Shown: positions 1 through 7,893 of the stretch, in pieces | How the letters are laid out: each line of letters opens with the position of its first letter | Position numbering within the stretch: position 1 is the first letter of the stretch | NCBI GenBank assembly: GCA_009781125.1 | Contig: WQYS01000021.1 | Location: 1-14,601 of the forward strand | Direction of reading: 5' to 3' | DNA length: 14,601 bases | Origin: Acidobacteriaceae bacterium | GTDB lineage: Bacteria > Acidobacteriota > Terriglobia > Terriglobales > Acidobacteriaceae | Notes under the pieces: model-generated | Databases searched by the model: none | Told to the model about the DNA's origin: nothing | Seen by the model: the letters and a program-made list of their open reading frames with translations, nothing else | Program-made: the position numbers and the translations under genes

Positions 1-174
1 CGCCAGTTGCGGAAGACGCATCCGCACCTGCCCGTGCTGGTCGTCAGCGGAGCCGAGGACGCAGAGGCAGAGTATCAAGGGTTAGGCGTGGAGTTCAGAA
101 CGAAGCCACTGATGCCGGATTTACTGCTTCAATGCGTTCATCGGCTGGTGCACGCGGCGTCTTCGGTGTCATGA
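1..174 (+). CDS. Response regulator receiver domain protein, C-terminal fragment
   Basis: This is the 57-residue end of a protein that starts before the window; frame 1 is open from base 1 to a TGA at 172-174. It reads like the second half of a CheY-like receiver domain. A hydrophobic strand ending in VVSG matches the fourth beta strand, and the TKP triplet matches the conserved Lys-Pro at the end of the fifth strand. An amphipathic last helix (LLLQCVHRLVHA) follows. The phosphoacceptor Asp would lie upstream and is not visible. No output domain follows the receiver, so it either sits at the N-terminus or the protein is a single-domain or hybrid receiver. The gap to ccmF is only 23 bases, but I see no functional link between them. 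The assignment rests on a short stretch. Confidence 0.6.
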   Translation, partial: RQLRKTHPHLPVLVVSGAEDAEAEYQGLGVEFRTKPLMPDLLLQCVHRLVHAASSVS

Positions 175-197
175 GAAAATAGGGGGTAGAGGGATTC

Positions 198-2255
198 ATG
201 CATTCACATCCGATGCCCGATTTCGGCAGCTTTTCCCTTCTGTTGGCTCTACTTTTAAGTGGGTATAATCTGATTTTCGGCGCGGTGGCGCTGTTGCTGG
301 CTCGATCGGGCAGAGGAGCATATGCATGGCTGGGAGAGACGGCCAGGCGCGCTGGGATTGCCAGTTTTATAGCTCTGACAGCAGCCGCGTTTGCGTTGGT
401 GTGGGCTGCGTTTACGAACGACTATTCTGTCTCCTATGTCCTCCACGAAACCAACCGCAGCCTGAGTCTGCCTTACAAGTTCGCGGCGCTCTGGAGCGGA
501 CAGGAAGGCTCGCTGCTGTTCTGGGCGTTGCTGCTGGCGGGCTTCGGATTCGTTCTGCGGCTGCGCTACAAGGTCGATGCTCGGCTCACGGCCTACGCTT
601 CGACGATCCTGGCTGGCGTGCAGGTCTTCTTCATTCTTCTGCTTAACTTCGTGGTGCATCCTTTTGCGATTCAGCCGGGCCCGGTGGCTCAGGACGGATT
701 CGGCCTCAATCCGCTGCTGCAGTACTGGGAGATGGTGATTCATCCGCCGCTGCTGTACATGGGATACGTCGGGTTCGCCGTGCCCTTTGCCTTTGCGCTG
801 GGCGCGCTGATGATGCGCTACCCCGGCGAGAAGTGGATCAGGATCACGCGCCGCTGGACCATGGTGACATGGCTGCTGCTGACCTGCGGCATCTTTCTGG
901 GAGCGCACTGGGCCTATAGCGTGCTGGGCTGGGGCGGCTACTGGGGATGGGACCCGGTCGAAAACGCCAGCCTCATGCCGTGGCTGACTGGAACCGCCTT
1001 TCTGCACTCGGTGGTTATGCAGGAGAAGCGCGGCATGATGAAGAGCTGGAACGTATGGCTCATCTTCACTACGTTTCTGCTGACGATTCTAGGCACGATG
1101 CTGACGCGCTCCGGCATCGTAAGCTCGGTTCATGCCTTTGCCGCGTCGTCGATTGGCGGCTGGTTCTATGCATTTCTGCTGATTGTGCTCGTGGTGTGCT
1201 TGATTACTTACTTTGCGCAGCGCGATCATCTGAAGACTGAAAACAGGTTCGTATCGCTGGCCAGCCGCGAGTCTGGATTTCTGTTCAACAACCTGATACT
1301 GCTGCTGGCCTGCCTTGTGGTGGTAGGCGGAACACTGCTGCCCGTCGTGACCGAGTACATGGGAACGAAGCTCACCATGAAGCCGGAATACTACAGCGTC
1401 GTGACCTATCCCATCGGAGTGTTTCTGCTGTTTCTGACCGGTGTTGGACCGCTGCTGGCGTGGAGGTCCACCTCGTTCCGCGCCATCCGCAGGAACTTCG
1501 TACTTCCGGGACTGGTGACGGTGGCGGCGCTGGCGCTGATGATGATCTTCGGCCTGAGGCCGTGGCGAGCGGGAGACGATGCCAGGGATCAGTTTTATGC
1601 TCTTATCGCGCTGGCCCTTGCGGCGGGCGTTATCACGGCGATCAAGCTGGAGTTTCTGCGCGGCGCGCGCGTCATACGCAGGCAGACGGGCAAAAATCTG
1701 CTGACCTCAAGCCTGCTGCTGATGCGGCGCAACTCGCGGCGATACGGCGGCTATATTGTTCACTTCGGTATCGTGCTGATCTTTGTCGGAATCGCCGGCG
1801 GAGCGTTCAACCAGTCGCGCGAGCAGAGGATGGGCTTCGGCGACTCGATGCAGCTTGGACGCTACAAGCTCGTATGCCAGAGCTACTCACAGGATTCGAC
1901 CGCGAACTACGATACGGAGTTTGCGCTGCTCGATGTCTATCGCGGAGAGAAGCACATCACCGAGCTCGCGCCGGAGCAGAGGTTCTATACGGCAAGCCAG
2001 CAGGGTATTACCAGACCGGCTATGCACTCGACGCTGCTGCGTGATCTGTACGTGGTCTACGAGGGCAGAGACCCGGATACGGACGAGCCTATCATCAAGG
2101 CGATGCTGCATCCGCTGATTAGCTGGATATGGATCGGCGTTCTGGTCGTGGCCTTGGGAACACTGCTGGCTCTGGTGCCCAATCCCGAGCCGGGAGCAGT
2201 TCGCGTAAGAGCAAGCGTATCGGTGCCGGTGCTCAAGCCGGAGACGGAGTTCTGA
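198..2255 (+). CDS. ccmF: Cytochrome c-type biogenesis protein CcmF (haem lyase subunit)
   Basis: A polytopic inner-membrane protein of 685 residues, close to the usual CcmF length of about 650. CcmF takes haem from holo-CcmE and, with CcmH and CcmI, attaches it to CXXCH cysteines of apocytochrome c on the periplasmic side. The hallmark Trp-rich WWD loop is clear at residues 245-263 (WGGYWGWDPVENASLMPWL). Further conserved features are IHPPLLYMGY at 181-190, TRSGIVSSVHAF at 303-314 and a terminal transmembrane helix at about 643-667. Histidines 182, 237 and 311 are candidate haem ligands. Many hydrophobic helices run throughout, with a soluble insert near residues 545-640. The ATG at 198 has a purine-rich GTAGAGGG stretch just upstream. 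The stop overlaps the next ATG by one base (TGATG), which suggests translational coupling to the CcmI-like gene. No ccmE, ccmG or ccmH is present in the window. The call is secure because CcsA and NrfE relatives are shorter or differ in layout. Confidence 0.95.
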   Translation: MHSHPMPDFGSFSLLLALLLSGYNLIFGAVALLLARSGRGAYAWLGETARRAGIASFIALTAAAFALVWAAFTNDYSVSYVLHETNRSLSLPYKFAALWSGQEGSLLFWALLLAGFGFVLRLRYKVDARLTAYASTILAGVQVFFILLLNFVVHPFAIQPGPVAQDGFGLNPLLQYWEMVIHPPLLYMGYVGFAVPFAFALGALMMRYPGEKWIRITRRWTMVTWLLLTCGIFLGAHWAYSVLGWGGYWGWDPVENASLMPWLTGTAFLHSVVMQEKRGMMKSWNVWLIFTTFLLTILGTMLTRSGIVSSVHAFAASSIGGWFYAFLLIVLVVCLITYFAQRDHLKTENRFVSLASRESGFLFNNLILLLACLVVVGGTLLPVVTEYMGTKLTMKPEYYSVVTYPIGVFLLFLTGVGPLLAWRSTSFRAIRRNFVLPGLVTVAALALMMIFGLRPWRAGDDARDQFYALIALALAAGVITAIKLEFLRGARVIRRQTGKNLLTSSLLLMRRNSRRYGGYIVHFGIVLIFVGIAGGAFNQSREQRMGFGDSMQLGRYKLVCQSYSQDSTANYDTEFALLDVYRGEKHITELAPEQRFYTASQQGITRPAMHSTLLRDLYVVYEGRDPDTDEPIIKAMLHPLISWIWIGVLVVALGTLLALVPNPEPGAVRVRASVSVPVLKPETEF

Positions 2256-2521
2256 TGGGCTTTCTAACTGCAATTTTTTTTACGATAGGGCTATTGGTCT
2301 ATGTCTTCTGGCCGGTGAAGAATCCATTCGTTCAGCCGGCAAAGACTCGCGCCGACTACCTGCGCGAGCGCAAGGAAGCCATCGACGCCAATCTGCGCGA
2401 CCTGAACTTCGAGTACCAGGCAGGGAAGTATCCTGACGAGGACTACCTCAGGCAGAAGGCAGACCTTGAGAATGAAGCATCGCGAGTCAGCACTGAGCTG
2501 GAAGAGCCATCGCTGAAATGA
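2255..2521 (+). CDS. CcmI-like small membrane protein
   Basis: An 88-residue protein starting at the ATG that overlaps the ccmF stop by one base. An upstream in-frame start at 2129 would lie wholly inside ccmF and is unlikely. One N-terminal transmembrane helix covers residues 3-19, followed by a charged, helical cytoplasmic or periplasmic tail. The tail holds a helix-turn-helix-like segment at about 46-76 (RDLNFEYQAGKYPDEDY). This resembles the N-terminal part of CcmI, the apocytochrome c chaperone that works with CcmF and CcmH, where RDLEFDYxxGKLxxEDY-like sequences are typical. The TPR domain of full CcmI is absent, so this is a stub version rather than a complete CcmI. Position directly after ccmF supports a role in cytochrome c maturation. 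Exact function is inferred. Confidence 0.75.
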   Translation: MGFLTAIFFTIGLLVYVFWPVKNPFVQPAKTRADYLRERKEAIDANLRDLNFEYQAGKYPDEDYLRQKADLENEASRVSTELEEPSLK

Positions 2522-2535
2522 CGTACACTTGAAGG

Positions 2536-3774
2536 GTGATCTACTTCCTCCCCAGCCTTCGCCGCATGGGAATCGCCGCTGCTCTGGCGGCGATCTCGGT
2601 TTATACCTCTGCCGGACCCATTACCGGAACCGTAACCAACAAGACGACCAATAAGCCCTCTGCCGGTGACGAAGTGGTTCTCATCGACATGTCGCAGGGG
2701 ATGTCCGAGGCGGCACAGGCGAAGACCGATTCCAAGGGTCACTTCACCCTCGAAGGCACGATTGCTGATCCGCAGATGGCGCTGGTTCGCGTCACACATC
2801 AGGGGACGACCTACTACAGCCACATGCAGCAAGGTGGAGCTCCCATTGCCGTAGACGTATTCGATTCCGCGCCTAAGGTCGATGGCATCAGCACGGCGGC
2901 CAATGTGATGCGGATCGAGACGGACCCGGATGGCAGGAACCTGCACGTCATCGAGAACTTCTTCGTGACGAATCCATCCGCTCCGCCGCGCACGCAGGCG
3001 GGCGAACATGCCTTTCAGTTTTATCTTCCGCAGGGGGCCGTGGTGGAGGGTGCCGCCGCGACGTTTTCCAGCGGAGTGCCTCTGCAAACCATGCCTACGC
3101 CGATGGGCGATGCCAACCACTTCGCCTTCTCGTACCCGATTCGTCCAGGCAACACCATGTTTCAGGTTGCCTACACGCTGCCATACAGCGGAAGCCTGAA
3201 GTTCACGCCCAGAATGGCGAACCCGACCGACACGCTTGCAGTCATGCTGCCAAAGTCGATGACCTTCAAGGCAGAGGCCTCATCCCCTTTCACTCAGATA
3301 CCGGACGATCCATCTTTTCAAACCATAGCTGCCAGAAACATTACAGCTTCGCAGCCGCTGGAGTTTACCGTCTCCGGAACTGGACAGTTGCCCCGCAGCC
3401 AGTCAGCGGCGAGCGGAGATAACAACGGAGACACCGCGATGAGCGGCGATGCGCGTCCCGGCGGCGGACTTGGGAACCCGCTCGATCCCGGTGGCGCAAA
3501 CGATCCGTGGGCGAAATACAAGTTATGGATTCTGGGAGGACTTGGCCTAGTAATGGCTCTTGCCGGAATAGGCGTGGCGTTCAAGGGTGGCAGCGGACCG
3601 CGGCCTGCTGTAGCCGCAGCAAGCGGATCAGGCGCGTTGATTGCTTCGCTCAAGGAAGAGCTGTTTGCCATGGAGTCGGATCGCGTTCAGGGTAAGATCG
3701 GCGAAGCAGAGTACGCCGAACAGAAGGCGGCTCTGGAGAAGGTGATCCGCCGGGCAGTGTCTCGCAATGAATAG
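2536..3774 (+). CDS. Exported carboxypeptidase regulatory-like domain protein with membrane anchor
   Basis: A 412-residue protein if the GTG at 2536 is used. An ATG at 2566 (residue 11) gives a cleaner signal peptide (MGIAAALAAISVYTSAG) and may be the real start; neither has a convincing ribosome binding site. Residues about 27-110 look like a carboxypeptidase-regulatory-like beta sandwich (GPITGTVTNKTTNKPSAGDEV). A second beta-rich region spans 120-282. A Gly/Pro/Asp-rich linker at 285-325 leads to one transmembrane helix at 329-349. The C-terminal tail (367-410) is helical and carries GKIGEAEYAEQKAALE, which resembles the GKYPDEDYLRQKADLE of the preceding CcmI-like protein. It lies 14 bases after that gene, so it is probably co-transcribed. 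I cannot name its molecular function. A structural or assembly role in the envelope, possibly linked to cytochrome c maturation, is inferred from context. Confidence 0.7.
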   Translation: MIYFLPSLRRMGIAAALAAISVYTSAGPITGTVTNKTTNKPSAGDEVVLIDMSQGMSEAAQAKTDSKGHFTLEGTIADPQMALVRVTHQGTTYYSHMQQGGAPIAVDVFDSAPKVDGISTAANVMRIETDPDGRNLHVIENFFVTNPSAPPRTQAGEHAFQFYLPQGAVVEGAAATFSSGVPLQTMPTPMGDANHFAFSYPIRPGNTMFQVAYTLPYSGSLKFTPRMANPTDTLAVMLPKSMTFKAEASSPFTQIPDDPSFQTIAARNITASQPLEFTVSGTGQLPRSQSAASGDNNGDTAMSGDARPGGGLGNPLDPGGANDPWAKYKLWILGGLGLVMALAGIGVAFKGGSGPRPAVAAASGSGALIASLKEELFAMESDRVQGKIGEAEYAEQKAALEKVIRRAVSRNE

Positions 3775-3804
3775 TTTTGTATCGATAATGGTGGAGGGCG
3801 TCAG

Positions 3805-4662
3805 ATGAACACATTCAAATCTACCTTTCTGCTCGTCGCATTGACCTTGCTGCTGCTTTTTGTTGGAGACAGATTCGGCGGCACGAACGGTATCGTGATC
3901 GCTTTCGTGTTCTCGGTCATCTTCAACTTTGGGACCTACTTCTTCTCCGACAAGCTGGCGCTGGCGATGTACCGGGCGCAGCCGGTCACGCGGGAGCAGT
4001 TGCCGCGCGCCTACGAGGTGTTGGAGCGCCTGAGTGCCAAGCAGGGCCTGCCCATGCCGAAGGTCTACGTCATTCCGACGGACTCTCCCAACGCATTTGC
4101 GACGGGCAGAAATCCGAAGCACGCTTCTGTGGCGGTTACGCAGGGCATCCTGCAACTGCTCAACGACGAGGAACTGGAGGGCGTGCTGGCGCATGAGCTT
4201 GGTCATGTGCGCAACCGCGACATTCTGACCAGCTCAATTGCCGCGACGCTGGCGGGCGCGATCACTATGGCGGCTCGCATGGCTGGATGGGCCATGATGT
4301 TTGGCGGATTCGGCGGCGGCGGAGACCGCCGAGAGCGTGGTGGGGGAGGACTGAGCGCCCTGCTGATGCTGATTCTGGCTCCGATTGCCGCCATGCTGAT
4401 CCAGTTGGCGATCTCGCGCTCGCGCGAGTACGCGGCGGACGCGACCGGCGCCAAGGAGACGGGAAATCCCTACGCTCTTGCCAGCGCGTTGCAGAAGCTG
4501 GATGCCTACTCGCGGAGGATTCCCATGCAGGCGTCTCCGACGACGGCGCATCTGTTTATCGTCGCTCCGCTTCTGGGCAGCGGCGGCTTTGCAAATCTGT
4601 TCTCGACGCATCCTCCTATCAAGGACCGGATCGCGCGCCTGATAGGAAGGGACTTCGTATAG
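3805..4662 (+). CDS. htpX: HtpX-type M48B membrane zinc metalloprotease
   Basis: A 285-residue protein of standard HtpX length. HtpX is an inner-membrane protease that degrades misfolded membrane proteins alongside FtsH. Two N-terminal transmembrane helices occupy about 5-20 and 29-47. The zinc site is complete: HELGH at 130-134, with catalytic Glu131 and ligands His130 and His134, plus Glu208 in the SREYAAD segment as third ligand. The [11 protein letters not shown] segment (94-104) and the C-terminal STHPPIKDR (267-275) are family signatures. Two further hydrophobic segments lie at about 142-168 and 184-204. They are separated by a Gly/Arg-rich loop, [16 protein letters not shown], which is longer and more Gly-rich than I would expect. 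The ATG at 3805 follows a good GGAGG at 3792-3796. The gene follows the previous one by 30 bases and runs straight into the ZIP gene. The name is firm, while stress regulation cannot be judged here. Confidence 0.93.
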   Translation: MNTFKSTFLLVALTLLLLFVGDRFGGTNGIVIAFVFSVIFNFGTYFFSDKLALAMYRAQPVTREQLPRAYEVLERLSAKQGLPMPKVYVIPTDSPNAFATGRNPKHASVAVTQGILQLLNDEELEGVLAHELGHVRNRDILTSSIAATLAGAITMAARMAGWAMMFGGFGGGGDRRERGGGGLSALLMLILAPIAAMLIQLAISRSREYAADATGAKETGNPYALASALQKLDAYSRRIPMQASPTTAHLFIVAPLLGSGGFANLFSTHPPIKDRIARLIGRDFV

Positions 4663-4663
4663 A

Positions 4664-5392
4664 GTGCGTTTTTTAGAGTTGAGTCTTTTGCTGGGCCTGA
4701 TTGCGGGCTTTGCGGATTATCTTGGAGGAGTTCTGCTGGTGCGGCGTTCGCCTACGGGGCGGTCGCTGCGCTACTTCGTGGCGTTGGGCGCGGGCTTTAT
4801 GCTGGCGGTCGCCCTGCTGGAGATGGCTCCGGAGAGCATTCGCCTCAACGCCAGGTGGGCTCCGTTGCTTATGCTCGTCGGATACTGCGCCATCCACCTG
4901 CTGGAGCACACGCTGGTTCCGCACTTCCACTTTGGCGAAGAGACGCACGCAGGCGAATTTCTCTCGGCGCGCAAGAGCTACTCGGTACTGCTGGGGCTGG
5001 CGGCGCATACGTTTTTCGATGGCATCGCCATTGGTTCCGGCTTTGTGGTGTCGTCGTGGCTGGGATGGCTGCTCTTTTTCGCCGTATTTCTGCATAAGCT
5101 GCCAGAGGGTTTTACCGTAGCCAGCGTAATGCTCGCCGGAGGGCAGGGAAAGCGCGCGGCGTTGAACTCCGCCATGGTTCTTGGAGCGACGACGGTACTG
5201 GGAGTTCTGGTGATTAACTTTGAACCCGGATGGGTAGGAATCGGCCTGCCGCTCTCGGCGGGCGTGACTATCTATGTCGCGGCCTCCGATCTGGTGCCGG
5301 AGGTGAACCGCGAGCCGGGAATCAGAATGGCTCTGGTCTTCTTTCTCGGAGTGCTGATCTTCCTGCTGGCGCGGCTTCTTGTTCCGGCCTGA
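4664..5392 (+). CDS. ZIP family divalent metal transporter
   Basis: A 242-residue membrane protein with about eight predicted helices, typical of bacterial ZIP carriers that import zinc or other divalent metals into the cytoplasm. The two signature helices are present: HTFFDGIAIGSGF (115-127) in the place of the usual HNxxDG, and HKLPEGFTVASVM (144-156) matching HxxPEG. These supply His115, Asp119, His144 and Glu148 as likely metal-binding residues. An acidic DLVPEV (209-214) lies in a later helix. A His-rich loop HTLVPHFHFGEETH (82-95) may bind metal between helices. The start is a GTG one base after the htpX stop, with AGGAAGGG inside the end of htpX serving as ribosome binding site, so translation is probably coupled. 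Metal specificity cannot be read from sequence. Supply of zinc to HtpX is an attractive but untested idea. Confidence 0.88.
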   Translation: MRFLELSLLLGLIAGFADYLGGVLLVRRSPTGRSLRYFVALGAGFMLAVALLEMAPESIRLNARWAPLLMLVGYCAIHLLEHTLVPHFHFGEETHAGEFLSARKSYSVLLGLAAHTFFDGIAIGSGFVVSSWLGWLLFFAVFLHKLPEGFTVASVMLAGGQGKRAALNSAMVLGATTVLGVLVINFEPGWVGIGLPLSAGVTIYVAASDLVPEVNREPGIRMALVFFLGVLIFLLARLLVPA

Positions 5393-5393
5393 G

Positions 5394-6107
5394 TCAGCGG
5401 CTGGTTACAGTGGTCTGCTTGTTCTTATTGATCGCATACGGTTTGATATCAACCGTATGATTGGTGCGGATGTTGGTGTAAAATGCAGTCCGCGTGTTTC
5501 CCGATGCTGTGAAGAATTGTTGCTTCAGAGAGACTCCGCGAGCCGGGTCCACCCAGATGGTGACGTGGCTAAACATGTTGCGCACATTGGCGTCCTTCGA
5601 GACCAGATCGAGCTTGCGTGTTTCCACCTGTTTCTGGCCGTCGTTCATGCTCTCGGTCCCTTGATCGGAGATCGTCCATGCCTTGGCGAGGTCGCCGCCG
5701 CTGCCGCCAAAGCCCAGCGTGAGAAAGCTCTCATACTGAGCCTGGTTCTTGCCCGCGTTGAAGATGGTGAGCTGATTCGGCTTGGGATCAAACATGCGCA
5801 GCACGCCGTTGCGGTAGTCAACTAACTTATCAACTAACTTAGTCTCCGGAGATATAATCTTGAGTCCCATCTCCAGCTTGCCGTTGTTCTTCAGGAAATA
5901 GACGGTACCGCTTTGCGTGGTCGTTTCTCTGACGACGCGCTCGTAGTTATCAAACCGGAAGCTGGCTTCGGCGGACTTGAACTTAGTGCTGGCCGTGTCC
6001 ATCTGGCGCAGCACGGCATCGAGATCAGCGGGCTTGGTCTGGGCAACAGCGGGCACAAAAAGGATGGCGGCAAAAAGGACCGTGGCAAGGCGTCGGAGGA
6101 CAGGCAT
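5394..6107 (-). CDS. LolA-like outer-membrane lipoprotein carrier protein
   Basis: A 237-residue exported protein. Residues 1-22 form a signal peptide ending AVA before QTKPAD. The mature part matches the LolA/LolB half-barrel pattern: an N-terminal helix with LDAVLRQMDTASTKFKSAEASF, then repeated beta strands such as GTVYFLKNNGKLEM and HVTIWVDPARGVSLKQQFF. LolA-type proteins shuttle lipoproteins across the periplasm to the outer membrane. The acidobacterial relatives I recall are annotated only as outer membrane lipoprotein carrier proteins, so function is by fold. AGGGAG lies upstream of the ATG at a good distance. The gene follows the small membrane protein gene by 25 bases on the same strand. 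Residues 90-97 read KLVDKLVD, from a perfect 12-base tandem duplication. Its stop codon lies one base from that of the convergent ZIP gene, leaving no room for a separate terminator. Confidence 0.8.
   Translation of the reverse strand: MPVLRRLATVLFAAILFVPAVAQTKPADLDAVLRQMDTASTKFKSAEASFRFDNYERVVRETTTQSGTVYFLKNNGKLEMGLKIISPETKLVDKLVDYRNGVLRMFDPKPNQLTIFNAGKNQAQYESFLTLGFGGSGGDLAKAWTISDQGTESMNDGQKQVETRKLDLVSKDANVRNMFSHVTIWVDPARGVSLKQQFFTASGNTRTAFYTNIRTNHTVDIKPYAINKNKQTTVTSR
5818..5841 (-). repeat. 12-base perfect tandem duplication inside the LolA-like gene
   Basis: The + strand shows tcaactaactta twice in direct succession (5818-5829 and 5830-5841). In the gene this adds four residues, giving KLVD twice. 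The two copies are identical and in frame. This suggests a recent slippage event or, less likely, selection for the repeated residues. Confidence 0.9.
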
Positions 6108-6132
6108 TCAGTAGCTCCCTGTGAATATCAGC

Positions 6133-6516
6133 CTAGCGGAGAATCCAGGCGTTGTAAGCGATGATCTTGCCCTGAGCGTCGCGGACAGGCTCGTAGTGAT
6201 CTATCTTGACCTCGCCGGAGATCGGCTCGACCACGCGCAGAATGGCCGCCTGACGCTCGGCGTCGTTGGCCGCTCCGCGCATGTCGTCGGCGCGGACCTG
6301 GAACATGAAGCGGCTCCTCTCGCCTCTGGTTCCGGCCTCGCGGACCAGAACCTCGGAGGAGTGCAGGGCCACAGTCTCGACAGGCCGGTCATGAAAGTTA
6401 ATTACGAACGGGCCCACGAAGAGAAACAGCAGAATAATCGAGACCATAACATCGTAATGAAGCGTGCCGCGCTCATAGGTCCACCAGAAGTAGGAACGAA
6501 GAAGTTTAAACATCAT
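6133..6516 (-). CDS. Small single-pass membrane protein of unknown function
   Basis: A 127-residue protein I do not recognise as a named family. An aromatic, basic N-terminus ([20 protein letters not shown]) leads into one transmembrane helix at about 23-40. A soluble domain of about 85 residues follows, probably on the periplasmic side, rich in charged residues and ending [17 protein letters not shown]. Its beginning overlaps the serS stop by four bases (ATGA). An AGGAG lies five bases before the first of two adjacent ATG codons, so the start could be 6516 or 6513. The overlap and the 25-base gap to the LolA-like gene suggest one transcription unit with serS. Pairing with a LolA-type carrier hints at an envelope role, which is inference only. 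Confidence 0.75.
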   Translation of the reverse strand: MMFKLLRSYFWWTYERGTLHYDVMVSIILLFLFVGPFVINFHDRPVETVALHSSEVLVREAGTRGERSRFMFQVRADDMRGAANDAERQAAILRVVEPISGEVKIDHYEPVRDAQGKIIAYNAWILR

Positions 6517-7835
6517 GCACGCTCCTGTTTGGTGATGACGGTTTCGCCGTTCATGTAGGGGACGAGGGCTTCGGGAATGCGGATGCTGCCGTCGGCCTGC
6601 TGGTAGTTTTCAAGAACAGCGACGTACGTTCTCCCCACGGCCAGCCCGCTGCCGTTGAGCGTATGCAGGTATTCGGACTTCTTGGCTCCCGCCGGACGAT
6701 AGCGGATGTTGGCGCGGCGGGCCTGGAAGTCGAGGAAGTTGGAGCAGGAGCTGATCTCGCGATAGAGGCTCTGTCCCGGCAGCCAGACCTCCAGGTCGTA
6801 GGTCTTGGACGAGCTGAAGCCCATGTCGCCGGTCGAAAGAAGCATCCGGCGGTAGGGCAAGCCCAGTATCTCCAATACGCGCTCGGCGTGATGCGTGAGC
6901 GCCTCGTGCTCCTCGTCGGATTTGGCCGGAGTGGTGAACTTCACCAGCTCCACCTTCTGGAACTGGTGCTGGCGGATCATGCCGCGAACGTCCTTTCCGT
7001 AGCTTCCCGCCTCGCTGCGGAAGCAGGGCGTGTAGGCACAGAAGGAGATGGAGAGTTGCGACTCGTCCAGCGTCTCGTCGCGAAAGAGGTTCGTCACCGG
7101 AACCTCGGCGGTGGGAATCATCCAGTGGTCGCCGTCCTGAAGCTCGCCCGTGTAGGGGCCTTTGTCGTCGCAGTGAAAGAGGTCCGCTGCAAACTTGGGC
7201 AACTGGCCGGTTCCGAAGAGCGTGCGCGAGTTGACCATGTAGGGAGGCAGAACCTCCGTGTATCCATGCTCGCGGACGTGCAGGTCGAGCATGAAGTTGG
7301 CCAGTGCCCGCTCCAGACGCGCTCCGGGGCCGTAGTGGACGACGAAGCGCGCGCCGGAGATCTTGGCCGCGCGATTGAAGTCGAGGATGTTGAGATTCTC
7401 GCCCAGCTCCCAGTGCGCCTTGGGCGTGAAGTCGAAGGCGGGCTTCGTGCCCCAGAGCTTTACCTCGCGGTTGGCCTGCTCGTCCGCACCCACGGGCACG
7501 GAGTCCTGCGGAAGGTTGGGAAGGGTCTGCAGGATCGTCTTCAGGCGCTCGTCGGCGGCTACGGCGCGAGCCTCAAGCTCATCGACCCGGGTCTTGAGGA
7601 CGCGGGTCTGCTCGGTCTGTGCCGTGGCGTCTGCCTTGGCCTTGCGCAGGCTGGCGATCTCTTCGGTGAGCTTATTGCGCTGGGCTTTGAGGGTCTCCAC
7701 CTCGGTGATAGCCTCGCGGCGCTCGCGGTCGATGGCGACGAAGTCAGCAAGAACAACAGCAGGATCCATGCCGCGGGTACGCAGCTTTTCCTCAACGATG
7801 GGCAGATTGGCCCGGATAAACGCTAAATCGATCAT
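6513..7835 (-). CDS. serS: Seryl-tRNA synthetase
   Basis: A cytoplasmic class II synthetase of 440 residues, slightly above the usual 420-430, that charges tRNA-Ser and can also charge tRNA-Sec. The N-terminal long coiled coil that grips the tRNA variable arm covers about 25-110. The catalytic domain follows with TAEVP (242-246), motif 2 [21 protein letters not shown] (272-292), the serine-pocket region [15 protein letters not shown] (360-374) and motif 3 with [19 protein letters not shown] (394-412). All key elements are intact. The ATG at 7835 has no Shine-Dalgarno sequence. Instead an AT-rich TATAAAAT box lies eight bases upstream, so the message may be leaderless or very short-leadered. 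hicA ends 58 bases upstream on the same strand. The stop overlaps the start of the small membrane protein gene. Confidence 0.97.
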   Translation of the reverse strand: MIDLAFIRANLPIVEEKLRTRGMDPAVVLADFVAIDRERREAITEVETLKAQRNKLTEEIASLRKAKADATAQTEQTRVLKTRVDELEARAVAADERLKTILQTLPNLPQDSVPVGADEQANREVKLWGTKPAFDFTPKAHWELGENLNILDFNRAAKISGARFVVHYGPGARLERALANFMLDLHVREHGYTEVLPPYMVNSRTLFGTGQLPKFAADLFHCDDKGPYTGELQDGDHWMIPTAEVPVTNLFRDETLDESQLSISFCAYTPCFRSEAGSYGKDVRGMIRQHQFQKVELVKFTTPAKSDEEHEALTHHAERVLEILGLPYRRMLLSTGDMGFSSSKTYDLEVWLPGQSLYREISSCSNFLDFQARRANIRYRPAGAKKSEYLHTLNGSGLAVGRTYVAVLENYQQADGSIRIPEALVPYMNGETVITKQERA

Positions 7836-7843
7836 TTGTATCT

Positions 7844-7851
7844 ATTTTATA
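7844..7851 (-). promoter_or_regulatory. Possible -10 box of serS (leaderless message)
   Basis: On the - strand TATAAAAT lies eight bases before the serS ATG, in a 58-base gap after hicA. If used as a -10 box, transcription would begin at or next to the start codon, which would fit the missing ribosome binding site. No convincing -35 hexamer is seen at 16-18 bases, so this is tentative. Confidence 0.3.
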
Positions 7852-7893
7852 GGGTTTGAACCTGAACAGGCAGATTTATCGTCGGAGCGGAAG

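Noticed and set aside
255..1007. A 250-codon open frame on the - strand opposite ccmF
   Set aside because: It lies wholly inside ccmF, and the product is rich in Arg and Gln, as expected of an antisense frame.
2129..2521. Longer version of the CcmI-like protein starting inside ccmF
   Set aside because: The added N-terminus is hydrophilic and Arg-rich, and lies entirely in ccmF. The ATG overlapping the ccmF stop gives a clean membrane-anchor N-terminus.
4320..4370. G-rich stretch in htpX as a regulatory or quadruplex element
   Set aside because: It encodes the Gly-rich loop of HtpX in frame, so codon choice for Gly explains the G runs.
6663..7826. A 387-codon open frame on the + strand opposite serS
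   Set aside because: serS on the - strand has all class II motifs. The antisense frame reflects GC-rich codon bias, and its product is low in complexity with no recognisable domain.
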